From Roseivivax marinus (GTDB lineage Bacteria > Pseudomonadota > Alphaproteobacteria > Rhodobacterales > Rhodobacteraceae), in contig NZ_FOAI01000002.1 in assembly GCF_900109705.1 (NCBI RefSeq), positions 310,001-374,000 on the forward strand: a stretch of DNA of 64,000 nucleotides. The letters run 5' to 3'. Both the position numbers and the translations under genes were made by a program. Positions 54,932 through 64,000 of the stretch are shown piece after piece. Position 1 is the stretch's first letter, and each line of letters begins with the position of its first letter. Under the pieces are notes generated by a model. The model was given only the letters and a program-made list of their open reading frames with translations. It did no database searches and was not told the origin of the DNA.

Positions 54932-55522
54932 TCAGTCGGGCATCTCGTCGGCCGGGATCATCGCGAAGAACGCGCCGTCCGACCATACGCCGAACCAGTC
55001 GGAGCCTTCGCGCTCCGCGACCTCGCCCACCTCGGCAAGACGGTAGAACGTCTTGCGGTCGATCAGCGCCTCGAGACCGCCGCGCACGTGGACGTAAGGC
55101 GACGGCTCGCCGGTTTCGGGGTCGCGCGTCACCCGGATGGCATGATCCGGCCCCGCAACGACACGGTCGCCGACGTGGGTGGTGAAGGTCAGGGCCTGTC
55201 CGTCGCCCGCGCCCTCTATCTCCACGTCGGTGGCGACGAAGGGCGCATCCTCGACCTGGATCCGCCATTTCTCGACCGGAGTGACGAGAAAATAGGCGTC
55301 CCCCTCGCGCTTGAGGATCGACGAGAACAGTTTGACCAATCCCGCGCGCCGGATCGGGCCGCCTTCGTGGTACCATGTGCCATCACGCGCGATGCGGATG
55401 TCCATCGTGCCCGACAGGTCGGGGGTCCACTTGTCGACCGGCGGCAGCCCCTTGCCGGCATGCGCGCGCACCGAGGCGGCGATGCCGTCGGGCGAGGGCG
55501 TCACGGAATTTTGTGAACTCAT
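54932..55522 (-). CDS. DUF1285-family protein
   Basis: 196 residues: GLPPVDKWTPDLSGTMDIRIARDGTWYHEGGPIRR is the signature start of DUF1285, followed by LVKLFSSILKREGDAYFLVTPVEKW and VRGGLEALIDRKTFYRLAE. Members are widespread in Alphaproteobacteria and of unknown function. I chose the ATG encoding MSSQNSV; another ATG 4 codons upstream is possible. Divergent from the MoxR gene. Confidence 0.85.
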   Translation of the reverse strand: MSSQNSVTPSPDGIAASVRAHAGKGLPPVDKWTPDLSGTMDIRIARDGTWYHEGGPIRRAGLVKLFSSILKREGDAYFLVTPVEKWRIQVEDAPFVATDVEIEGAGDGQALTFTTHVGDRVVAGPDHAIRVTRDPETGEPSPYVHVRGGLEALIDRKTFYRLAEVGEVAEREGSDWFGVWSDGAFFAMIPADEMPD

Positions 55523-55587
55523 TGCTTTTGCCATCCCGGAGCAGAACGATACCATCGCATTGATCTAATCGCACAGGGAGCGTTGTC

Positions 55588-56591
<1,004 letters not shown>

Positions 56592-56595
<4 letters not shown>

Positions 56596-57470
56596 GCGCA
56601 CCCCTCGCCCTTCGACACCGCGCCGAGGAAGAAGCCAGCCCGCTTCCCGACCTCCTGGCCCGTGCCGACAAGCTTGCCGGCACGGTGCTGCTCGGCGACC
56701 ACGGCCGGCGCCGGGCGGGGATCGGCGACGACTTCTGGCAGTACCGGGCGATGGGTCCGGGCGACAGCTACCGCTCGATCGACTGGCGCCGTTCCGCGAG
56801 GGGCGACGCCAATTTCGTCAAGGACCGCGAGTGGAAGATCGCCCAGAGCGTCCTGATGTGGGTCGACCAGGCGGCCTCCATGCGGTTCACCTCCGACGAC
56901 CGCCGGCTTCCCCGCAAGGCGGACCGCGCGCGGGTCGTGGCGCTGGCCGCGACGATCCTGCTGATCCGCGGCGGCGAGCGCGTGGGCCTGACCGGCTGGA
57001 CACTGCCGCCGCGTGGCGGCAACCCGCAAATCCTGCGGCTCGCCGAAGCGTTCTCGACCGACACTCCCGACGAGTATTCCGCCCCCGAAGCACGCGGGAT
57101 GCTGCCTCATGCCCGCGCGCTTTTCGTGTCGGATTTCCTCGGCGACATCGACCCGATCGAGGCGGCGCTGACCAAGGCCGCAGATCGCGGTGTGCGCGGC
57201 GTGCTGTTGCAGGTGCTCGACCCGGCGGAGGAGGCATTTCCCTACGAGGGGCGGACAATATTCCGGTCCATGGGCGGCGGCATGGCGCACGAGACACTCA
57301 AGGCGTCCGAACTGCGCGCGCGCTACCTCGACAGGCTCGCAAAGCGGAAGGACCGGCTCGACCGGCTGTGCCGCCTGACGGGTTGGCAATACGACTGCCA
57401 CCACACCGATGACAGCGCGCAGGCTGCCCTTCTGTGGGTCTGGCGCGCGATGGACGGAGGCAAGGCATGA
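56592..57470 (+). CDS. DUF58-domain protein
   Basis: 292 residues starting with GTG overlapping the MoxR stop (GTGA). DUF58 core GIGDDFWQYRAMGPGDSYRSIDWRRSARGDANFVKDRE, the usual partner of MoxR ATPases. A vWA-like part follows (LMWVDQAASMRF, where the MIDAS Asp is present but the two Ser are only partly retained). Coupled to the next gene by four bases. Confidence 0.9.
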
Positions 57471-60316
57471 CGCTGTTCGGCGCGCTCGGTTTCACGACGC
57501 CATGGCTCCTGCTCGGGCTGCTGGCACTGCCCGTGCTGTGGATCCTACTGCGCGCCGTGCCGCCCGCCCCCGTGCGGCGGCTGTTTCCGGGCGTCGTGCT
57601 GCTTCTGGGCCTCAGGGACGAGGAACAGGTCAGCGATCGCACGCCGTGGTGGCTGCTCCTCCTGCGGATGCTTGCGGTCGCCGCGATCATCATCGGCCTC
57701 GCCGGACCGATCCTGAACCCCGAGGACGACGGCACCGTGGCCGGGGACCGGCCGCTGCTGGTGGTCATGGACGCGAGCTGGGCCAGCGCGGAGTCCTGGC
57801 CGGCCCGCCTCGGCGCGGCCGAGGCTCTGTTGAACCGGGCCGAGCGCGACGACCGCACCGTTGCGGTGATGCGTCTGACCGCCCCGGAGGCACCGACCTT
57901 CCAGGCCGCCGATGCCCTGGCGCAGCACCTCGCCGGCCTCTCGCCCGAGCCATGGGCGCCGGATGCCGAGAACATGGAGGCCGTGGCCGACCTTCTGCCC
58001 GAGGGCGCGTTCGATACGTGGTGGATGTCCGACGGACTGGCACGCGACGGGCGCGAGACCTTGCTGGATGCGCTCGAGGATCACGGGTCAGTCACCGTCT
58101 TCGAAAGCCCGGAGCCACTTTACGCGCTCGCCCCTGCCCGCTTCGTGGACGGCAACGTCGCCCTGACGCTCAAGCGCCTGCGTGCCGGACCAGCCCGCGA
58201 GGTGACGGTTCTGGCCGAGGGGCGCGATCCCGCCGGCAATCCCGCAACGCTCGCTCAGTTGCCCATGCAGTTCGAGGACGGCGCGGTCCTGGCCGAGGGC
58301 GAGTTGTCCCTGCCGTCCGAACTGCGGGCACGGGTCGACCGCTTCCAGGTCCAGGCCAGCGACAGCGCCGGCGCGCTCACGCTGTCGGACGATTCGTTGC
58401 GCACGCGCGAAGTTGCCCTGATCGCCGGGACCGAGAACCGCGAGGGGCTCGAGCTTCTGTCGCCGCTTCACTATCTTCAACGCGCGCTGGAGCCGACCGC
58501 CGACCTGATCGATGGCGCGCTCTCGGATGTGCTGCCCGCCAATCCCGACGTGATCGTGCTGGCCGACGTCGCCACGCTCGGCCCCGAGGCCGACGCGGTA
58601 ACCGAATGGGTCGAAGGCGGTGGCCTGCTGCTGCGCTTCGCCGGGCCGCGCGTCGCGGCAAGCGACCTCAGCCGGGGCGAGGAAGACCCGCTGATGCCCG
58701 TACGTCTGCGCGCCGGGGGCCGCAGCGTCGGCGGCGCCATGAGCTGGGGCGAACCCAAGACGCTGGCGCCGTTCGACGCCGAAAGCCCGTTCTTCGGCCT
58801 CGACGTGCGCGAGGACGTGACCGTGGAGGCGCAGGTCATGGCCCAGCCCGACCCGACGCTGGCGTCGCGCGTGATCGCGCAATTGTCGGACGGCACGCCC
58901 CTCGTGACCCGCAAGCAGGTGGGCCAGGGACAGGTCGTGCTGTTCCACGTCACAGCGAACGCCGAATGGTCGAGCCTGTCGCTGTCCGGCCTCTTCGTGC
59001 AGATGCTCGAACGGCTCGCGGTGTCTTCGATGCCCGCCCAGCCCGAGATCGAGGACATGGAAGGCACCACATGGCAGCCCGAGGTCGTGCTCGACGCCTT
59101 CGGAGACCTGCGCGACGCCGGCACCCTGCCGGGCGTGGACGGCGAAGCGCTGGTATCGGCGCCGCTCGGTCCCGAGCTGCGACCGGGCCTCTATACCGGT
59201 CAGGACCGCTCGCTCGCCCGCAACGTGGTGGATGCCGACACCGAGTTGCGCCCGACAGCATGGCCCGACCGTATCCCGGTGGAGGGACTGTCCGGCCCCG
59301 AGGAGCAGCCGCTCGCCGGCTGGCTGCTGGCGTTGGCGACGGTGATGCTGTTCGCCGACATCCTTGCCTCGCTCGCCCTGACCGGCCGCCTGCGCGGCGC
59401 CCGCCCGGTGGCGACCACCGCAGCGGCCGTGCTGCTGGCGCTGAGCGTGACGGCCCTGCCCGACCGCGCGGCCGCCCAGGGCACTGCGCCCGGCCAGCTG
59501 GCCCCATCCGAGGACAACGGCCCACCGTCCGAACAGGCCGAACCCGACGCCGGCCCGGCGGGCGACTTCGCGCTCGCCGCCACCGCCGAGGTGACGCTGG
59601 CTCACGTTCTGACAGGCAATGACGACGTGGACGAGATCGCTCATGCCGGAATGCGCGGCCTCTCGGACACGCTCTATTTCCGCACCTCGGTCGAGCCCGG
59701 CCCGCCCATCGGCGTGAACCTCGAAGAGGACGAACTGGCATTCTTCCCGATGCTGTACTGGCCGGTGACCCCGGACCAGCCGACACCCTCGGCCGAGGCC
59801 TACGCCAAGCTCAACGAATACCTCCGGTCGGGCGGGCTGATCCTGTTCGACACGCGCGACGCCGACATCGCGGGCTTTGGCGCGTCCTCCCCCAACGGTC
59901 GCAAGCTGCAGGAGTTGGCGGACCCGCTCGACATCCCGCCGCTGGAGCCGGTGCCCGAGGACCACGTCCTCACCCGAACCTTCTACCTGTTGCAGGATTT
60001 TCCCGGCCGCTACGTCGGTCGCGACGTCTGGGTCGAGGCCGCGCCGGCCGACGCGCAGATCGTCGAGGGAATGCCCTTTCGCGACCTCAACGACAACGTC
60101 ACCCCGGTGGTGATCGGCGGCAACAGCTGGGCCGCCGCGTGGGCCGTGGATGACAACGGCCAGCCGATGCTGCCGCTCGGCCGTGGCTTCTCGGGCGAGC
60201 GCCAGCGCGAGATCGCGTACCGCTTCGGGGTGAACCTCGTGATGCATGTGCTCACCGGGAACTACAAATCCGACCAGGTGCACGTCCCCGCCCTACTCGA
60301 CAGGCTTGGCCAATGA
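57467..60316 (+). CDS. BatA-N/vWA-like membrane protein with C-terminal DUF4159 domain
   Basis: 949 residues. N-terminal BatA segment with two helices (about 9-30 and 60-80; FTTPWLLLGLLALPVLW), a vWA-like part with VVMDASWASAES, two further helices around 620-670, and a DUF4159 domain from about 710 (HAGMRGLSDTLYFRTSVEPG, GGLILFDTRD). Such fused proteins are seen beside MoxR and DUF58 in Alphaproteobacteria. The vWA MIDAS pattern is degenerate. GGAGG lies before the ATG. Overlaps the next gene by four bases. Confidence 0.85.
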   Translation: MTLFGALGFTTPWLLLGLLALPVLWILLRAVPPAPVRRLFPGVVLLLGLRDEEQVSDRTPWWLLLLRMLAVAAIIIGLAGPILNPEDDGTVAGDRPLLVVMDASWASAESWPARLGAAEALLNRAERDDRTVAVMRLTAPEAPTFQAADALAQHLAGLSPEPWAPDAENMEAVADLLPEGAFDTWWMSDGLARDGRETLLDALEDHGSVTVFESPEPLYALAPARFVDGNVALTLKRLRAGPAREVTVLAEGRDPAGNPATLAQLPMQFEDGAVLAEGELSLPSELRARVDRFQVQASDSAGALTLSDDSLRTREVALIAGTENREGLELLSPLHYLQRALEPTADLIDGALSDVLPANPDVIVLADVATLGPEADAVTEWVEGGGLLLRFAGPRVAASDLSRGEEDPLMPVRLRAGGRSVGGAMSWGEPKTLAPFDAESPFFGLDVREDVTVEAQVMAQPDPTLASRVIAQLSDGTPLVTRKQVGQGQVVLFHVTANAEWSSLSLSGLFVQMLERLAVSSMPAQPEIEDMEGTTWQPEVVLDAFGDLRDAGTLPGVDGEALVSAPLGPELRPGLYTGQDRSLARNVVDADTELRPTAWPDRIPVEGLSGPEEQPLAGWLLALATVMLFADILASLALTGRLRGARPVATTAAAVLLALSVTALPDRAAAQGTAPGQLAPSEDNGPPSEQAEPDAGPAGDFALAATAEVTLAHVLTGNDDVDEIAHAGMRGLSDTLYFRTSVEPGPPIGVNLEEDELAFFPMLYWPVTPDQPTPSAEAYAKLNEYLRSGGLILFDTRDADIAGFGASSPNGRKLQELADPLDIPPLEPVPEDHVLTRTFYLLQDFPGRYVGRDVWVEAAPADAQIVEGMPFRDLNDNVTPVVIGGNSWAAAWAVDDNGQPMLPLGRGFSGERQREIAYRFGVNLVMHVLTGNYKSDQVHVPALLDRLGQ

Positions 60317-62355
60317 CCGGAACGCTCGTCTTCGACCCGCTGCTGCCATGGATCGCCATCGGCGCGCTGGGGGGCCTCGCGGTCCTCGGCGTGGCACTGG
60401 CGCTCTGGCACGGCCTCGCCGGCTGGGGACTGCGCGCGCTCGCCGCCCTGGTGATCGTGGCCGCGCTGGCGCAGCCGTCGTGGCAGCGCGAGGAACGCGC
60501 CCCGCTCGACGACATCGTGCTGATCGTCGAGGACAAGAGCGCCTCGCAGACCCTTGCCGACCGCGCCGGCCTGACCGAGAACGCCGCCACCACGCTCGAA
60601 GAGGAACTCGCCGGCCGTCCGAACACCCAGATCCGGCGGATCGAAGTCGGCGACGGCGAAGAAAATTCGGGCACGCAACTCATGACGGCCGTCTCCGAGG
60701 CGCTCGCCGAGGAGCCCCCGGCGCAGGTCGCGGGCATCCTTCTTCTGTCCGACGGCCGCCTGCACGATCTCGAGCGCGCGCCCGACCTGCCCGCGCCCAT
60801 GCACCTTCTGATGACCGGGCAGGAGGACGACTGGGACCGCCGCCTGATCGTCGAGAACGCGCCCGCCTTCGCCATTCTCGACGAACCGGTGACGCTGACC
60901 GTGCGGGTCGAGGACGAGGGCGCCGCACCTGACGTCGCACAGACCACCATCGACATTTCAGTGGACGGGGCCGAGCCGCAAACCTTCGATATCCCCATCG
61001 GCCAAAGCTTCGACTTGCCGATTACCCTGCCCCACGGCGGCCTCAACGTGATCCAGTTCACCGTGCCCGAGGCCGAGGGCGAGATCACGGACCGCAACAA
61101 CACCGCGCTTGTTCAGATCAACGGCGTGCGCGACCGGCTGCGCGTGCTGCTGGTCTCGGGCGAGCCCCATGCCGGCGGCCGCACCTGGCGCAACCTGCTG
61201 AAATCCGACAGCTCCGTCGATCTGGTGCACTTCACCATCCTGCGCCCCCCCGAGAAGCAGGACGGCGTGCCGGTGAACGAGTTGTCGCTGATCGCCTTCC
61301 CCACGCGCGAGCTGTTCCTTGAGAAGATCGAGGATTTCGACCTCATCATCTTTGACCGCTACAAGCGGCGCGGCATCCTGCCGTCGATCTACCTCGACAA
61401 CGTGCGCAACTATGTCGAGGAGGGCGGCGCGGTGATGATCGCCGCGGGCCCGGACTTTGCCTCGGCGGACAGCCTCGCGCGCACACCGCTGGGCGAGGTG
61501 CTGCCCGCGACGCCTACCGCCCGCGTGATAGAAGAGGCGTTCCGCCCGGAAATCACCGAGCTGGGTGAGCGCCACCCGGTGACGTCGGGCCTCGGCACTG
61601 CCGAGGACTGGGGCCGCTGGCTGCGCCAGATCGACGTCACACCCACCGATAGCGCCGAGGTCGTGATGTCCGGAACCGAGGGCCGTCCGCTTCTCGTGCT
61701 GGACCGGATCGGCGAGGGTCGCGTGGCGCTCATGGCCTCGGACCAGGCGTGGCTGTGGTCGCGTGGCTACGAGGGCGGCGGACCTCAGCTCGAACTGCTG
61801 CGGCGGCTGGCCCACTGGATGATGAAGGAGCCGGAACTCGAGGAGGAGACCCTCTTCGCCGAGCCCACCGGCCAGCGGATGCGGATCGTGCGCCGGACGC
61901 TTGGCGAGGAGGTCGGGCCAGTGACCGTGACGCGTCCCGACGGCGAAACCGAGACTGTGACGCTGGAGGAGACGTCGCCAGGGCGGTTCGAAGCGGTTTA
62001 CGAGGGCCCCGAGATCGGCCTCTACCGCCTCGAGGAGGGCGAGCAGGAGGCTGTGGTCGGCCTCGGCCCCGCCGCGCCGCGGGAATTCGAGCAGACGATC
62101 GCCACCGCCTCGCTGCTGGAACCTGTGCTCGACACCGTGCGGGGCGGAACGGCGAGGCTCGAGAACGGGCTGCCGGACATCCGGGAGGTCAGCCCGGGCC
62201 GACCCGCCGCCGGGCGCGGATGGATCGGCATCACCCCGCGCGAGGCCTACGAGACCCTGAACGTGACCCAGGTGCCAGCGCTGCCCGCCTGGCTGGTCCT
62301 GCTGCTCGCCTCCGGCCTGATCCTCGCCGCGTGGCTGCGCGAAAGCCGCCGCTGA
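60313..62355 (+). CDS. Membrane protein with vWA-like domain, MoxR operon
   Basis: 680 residues. Two N-terminal helices (about 10-32 and 39-56), then an extracytoplasmic part with VEDKSASQT, a good match to the MIDAS DxSxS, a glutamine-amidotransferase-like fold around YVEEGGAVMIAAGPDF, and a C-terminal helix (PAWLVLLLASGLILAAWL). Ends the four-gene operon. Family functions are unproven; linked by location to BatB/BatD-like stress and envelope complexes. Confidence 0.8.
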   Translation: MTGTLVFDPLLPWIAIGALGGLAVLGVALALWHGLAGWGLRALAALVIVAALAQPSWQREERAPLDDIVLIVEDKSASQTLADRAGLTENAATTLEEELAGRPNTQIRRIEVGDGEENSGTQLMTAVSEALAEEPPAQVAGILLLSDGRLHDLERAPDLPAPMHLLMTGQEDDWDRRLIVENAPAFAILDEPVTLTVRVEDEGAAPDVAQTTIDISVDGAEPQTFDIPIGQSFDLPITLPHGGLNVIQFTVPEAEGEITDRNNTALVQINGVRDRLRVLLVSGEPHAGGRTWRNLLKSDSSVDLVHFTILRPPEKQDGVPVNELSLIAFPTRELFLEKIEDFDLIIFDRYKRRGILPSIYLDNVRNYVEEGGAVMIAAGPDFASADSLARTPLGEVLPATPTARVIEEAFRPEITELGERHPVTSGLGTAEDWGRWLRQIDVTPTDSAEVVMSGTEGRPLLVLDRIGEGRVALMASDQAWLWSRGYEGGGPQLELLRRLAHWMMKEPELEEETLFAEPTGQRMRIVRRTLGEEVGPVTVTRPDGETETVTLEETSPGRFEAVYEGPEIGLYRLEEGEQEAVVGLGPAAPREFEQTIATASLLEPVLDTVRGGTARLENGLPDIREVSPGRPAAGRGWIGITPREAYETLNVTQVPALPAWLVLLLASGLILAAWLRESRR

Positions 62356-62373
62356 GCCTGCCAACGGACGGGT

Positions 62374-62401
62374 CCGCACAATTTTACCTAAAATTGTGCG
62401 G
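62374..62401. repeat. Perfect palindrome 1 upstream of cyoA
   Basis: CCGCACAATTTT-ACCT-AAAATTGTGCGG: a 12-bp perfect stem with a four-base centre, AT-rich within very GC-rich surroundings. Its 24-nt core is a sister of palindrome 2. Confidence 0.85.
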
Positions 62402-62422
62402 CTGCCGCCGCGCCTTTCGGGT

Positions 62423-62446
62423 GCACGATCTTAACTAAGATCGTGC
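62423..62446. repeat. Perfect palindrome 2 upstream of cyoA
   Basis: GCACGATCTTA-AC-TAAGATCGTGC: an 11-bp perfect stem. Compared with the core of palindrome 1 it differs at five bases; four form two compensatory pair changes (A-T to G-C, T-A to C-G) and one is in the loop. Confidence 0.85.
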
Positions 62447-62512
62447 CCGAGCCGGATGGCCGGAACCACAGCTTCCCCTAGGGAACCCGGAACCCGGCCC
62501 GGGTCCCATTCC

Positions 62513-62535
62513 TTTTGTCGTTATATACGACGAAA
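62513..62535 (+). promoter_or_regulatory. Hairpin next to the cyoA start
   Basis: TTTTGTCGT-TATAT-ACGACGAAA pairs over 9 bp (one G-T). It ends two to three bases before the upstream of two possible cyoA ATGs and contains TATATA, a candidate -10. Confidence 0.5.
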
Positions 62536-62538
62536 GGT

Positions 62539-63555
62539 ATGTCGCCCGATGCCGACATGAGTTCCGCGCGCCACCTTGGCGCAGCCTATCGCTGTGCACT
62601 TCTTTTCGCCCTCCTCTTCGCCCCGTCTCTCGCGGTGGCGGAGGTGCAGGGCTTTCTGACCCCTTTCGGTGCCATCGCCCGTGTCCAGCGGACCGAGCTG
62701 ATCTGGGCCACGGCGATCACCATGATCGCGATCCTGCCGGTGCTTGTCGGCACCCCGCTGATCCTGTGGTGGTACCGGCGCGACAACACGCGCGCCACAT
62801 ACCGCCCGCAATGGCATTTCAACACCAAGCTCGAGATCCTCATGTGGGGCGTGCCGACGATCATCATCGTTGCGCTGTCGGTTTGGCTGACGCAGGCTGT
62901 TTTCCGCATCGACCCCTACCGCGACATCGACGCCGAGATGGCCGAGGGCATGGATTTCGAGATCACCGGCCCCCCGGTTCCGGTGGATGTCGTCGGGCTC
63001 GACTGGAAATGGCTGTTCATCTACCCCGAAGAGAACATCGCCAGCGTCGGTGAGCTTGTCCTGCCCGTTGGTCGCCCCGCCGACATGCGCCTGACCACCG
63101 ACACCGTGATGCAGAGCTTCATGGCCCCTGGCCTTGCGGGTCAGATCTATACGATGGCGGGCATGGTCACGCAGTTGAGCATGATCGCCGACAGCCCGGG
63201 CACCACGGTCGGCCAGAACACGCAATACAACGGCACAGGCTTTCCGGCGCAGCGCGCCCCGGTCCGGGCGCTATCCACCGAGGATTACGCCGACTGGGTC
63301 GAAACCGCGCGCGGTGCGCCGGCACTCGACGCCGAGACCTACGGCGTGCTGGCGCAATCCGGCGATATCGCCAAGGCGCGCACGGACCTTGGCCGCGAGG
63401 GTGACGGGCCCCTGGTGTTCTCTCTCGCCGCGCCGCGCCTCTTCGACCGCGTCGTCGCCCGCTACCGCAGCGGGGAGCCGGTGCCGCCCGAGGCACAGCC
63501 CGGCAGCCCTGTCTACGACCCCGAGTCCGCAAGCCTGCCCGAGGTGCCGCAATGA
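62539..63555 (+). CDS. cyoA: Ubiquinol oxidase (bo-type) subunit II
   Basis: 338 residues: signal peptide (to AVAEVQG), two helices (about 45-68 and 92-115), then a cupredoxin domain with VDVVGLDWKWLFIYPEENIAS and MQSFMAPGLAGQIYTMAGM. It lacks the CuA ligand cysteines of cytochrome c oxidase subunit II, which together with MAGMVTQLSMIADSPG marks the quinol-oxidase type. E. coli CyoA is a lipoprotein; no lipobox Cys is seen here. The start may be the ATG at 62557. Overlaps cyoB by four bases. Confidence 0.92.
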   Translation: MSPDADMSSARHLGAAYRCALLFALLFAPSLAVAEVQGFLTPFGAIARVQRTELIWATAITMIAILPVLVGTPLILWWYRRDNTRATYRPQWHFNTKLEILMWGVPTIIIVALSVWLTQAVFRIDPYRDIDAEMAEGMDFEITGPPVPVDVVGLDWKWLFIYPEENIASVGELVLPVGRPADMRLTTDTVMQSFMAPGLAGQIYTMAGMVTQLSMIADSPGTTVGQNTQYNGTGFPAQRAPVRALSTEDYADWVETARGAPALDAETYGVLAQSGDIAKARTDLGREGDGPLVFSLAAPRLFDRVVARYRSGEPVPPEAQPGSPVYDPESASLPEVPQ

Positions 63556-64000
63556 TCGACCTGTTCGGCCGCCTCGCCTGGGGCGAGCTCAAGCTGTTCG
63601 AATTCTTCCACGCCCCCAGCATCGACACCGCCGTGGCCTCGGGCGCGGCGTGGATGGCGGTGCTCGGCGTTCTCGCCGTCATGGCCTGGCTCACCGTGGC
63701 ACGGCGCTGGGGCTGGCTCTGGTCGGAATGGCTGACCAGCGTCGATCACAAGAAGATCGGCATCATGTACATGGTGATCGGCTTCGTGATGATGGCCCGC
63801 GGCGTGTTCGAGGGCATCGTCATGCGCGCCCACCAGACCACGGCGCTCGACGGCGGCGTTCTGTCCAACACCCACTGGGCCGAACTGTTCTCGACCCACG
63901 GCACGGTGATGATCTTCTTCGTGGCGATGCCGTTCATCACCGGCTTCATGAACTACCTGATCCCGCTGCAGATCGGCGCGCGGGACATGGCATTCCCGGT
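63552..64000 (+). CDS. cyoB: Ubiquinol oxidase subunit I, 5' part
   Basis: The first 149 codons of a heme-copper oxidase subunit I, cut by the window edge. LTSVDHKKIGIMYMVIGFVMMARGVFEGIVMR and FSTHGTVMIFFVAMPFITGFMNYLIPLQIGARDMAFP match CyoB of the bo3 quinol oxidase; the His in THGTVM is the low-spin heme ligand. Later catalytic parts (CuB histidines) lie outside. Its ATG overlaps the cyoA stop (ATGA). Confidence 0.93.
   Translation, partial: MIDLFGRLAWGELKLFEFFHAPSIDTAVASGAAWMAVLGVLAVMAWLTVARRWGWLWSEWLTSVDHKKIGIMYMVIGFVMMARGVFEGIVMRAHQTTALDGGVLSNTHWAELFSTHGTVMIFFVAMPFITGFMNYLIPLQIGARDMAFP

Noticed and set aside
62539-63555. Cytochrome c oxidase subunit II (coxB)
   Set aside because: The CuA ligand cysteines are absent and the surrounding sequence matches the quinol oxidase subunit CyoA.

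Overview
The window is about 64 kb of GC-rich chromosome from an alphaproteobacterium, most likely a marine Rhodobacteraceae (Roseobacter-type) species. The support is a MipZ division-site ATPase, a perfect alphaproteobacterial LexA box (GTTC-N7-GTTC) in front of dnaE2, an ffh-GNAT-chorismate mutase-rpsP order that I recall from this family, a GT14 protein with a long C-terminal extension, and the overall codon bias. There is no rRNA, tRNA, CRISPR array, insertion sequence or prophage. It reads as core chromosome with a few accessory pockets.

Layout. 1-9.7 kb: the end of a glutathionyl-hydroquinone reductase gene, an atypical receiver protein, a lytic transglycosylase, queG-fmt, a large FAD/Fe-S dehydrogenase divergent from a LysR regulator, a glutathione transferase and mtgA. 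9.9-16.7 kb: gltD, a GFA-family gene and gltB (ammonium assimilation). 16.9-23.8 kb: uppP, an asparagine-synthase-like gene coupled to a small monooxygenase-like gene, a C-terminally short dnaE2 with a LexA box, and a glycosyltransferase-like gene. 23.8-29.1 kb: rsfS-rlmH, usp, sseA-aminotransferase-GST, a DUF411 gene and smpB. 29.4-38.0 kb: ffh, three coupled acetyltransferases, chorismate mutase, then rpsP, rimM, trmD, rplS and rpmE with two extra genes inserted. 38.1-48.7 kb: a CutA/NIF3-like protein, a BLUF-like protein lacking the photoactive tyrosine, mipZ, HdeD-like, nth, a PfkB kinase, polA, a PAQR protein, a 59-residue zinc protein, an orphan ABC ATPase and a UDP-glucuronate epimerase-like gene. 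48.8-54.5 kb: kdsD-kdsB-kdsA, a HIT protein, a GT14 glycosyltransferase and a divergent sulfotransferase. 55.6-62.4 kb: a MoxR/DUF58/BatA-DUF4159 operon. 62.5-64.0 kb: the start of a cyo-type quinol oxidase operon, preceded by paired palindromes.

Working themes are cell-envelope construction (mtgA, lytic transglycosylase, uppP, KDO synthesis, GT14 and sulfotransferase), translation (fmt, queG, rsfS, rlmH, smpB, ffh, ribosomal proteins), and genome maintenance (dnaE2, polA, nth). The observations most worth following are the two 24-nt palindromes before cyoA that differ only by compensatory base-pair changes and one loop base, the BLUF domain whose key Tyr is Phe, and the dnaE2 that keeps its LexA box but lacks its C-terminal region and any imuA/imuB neighbour.
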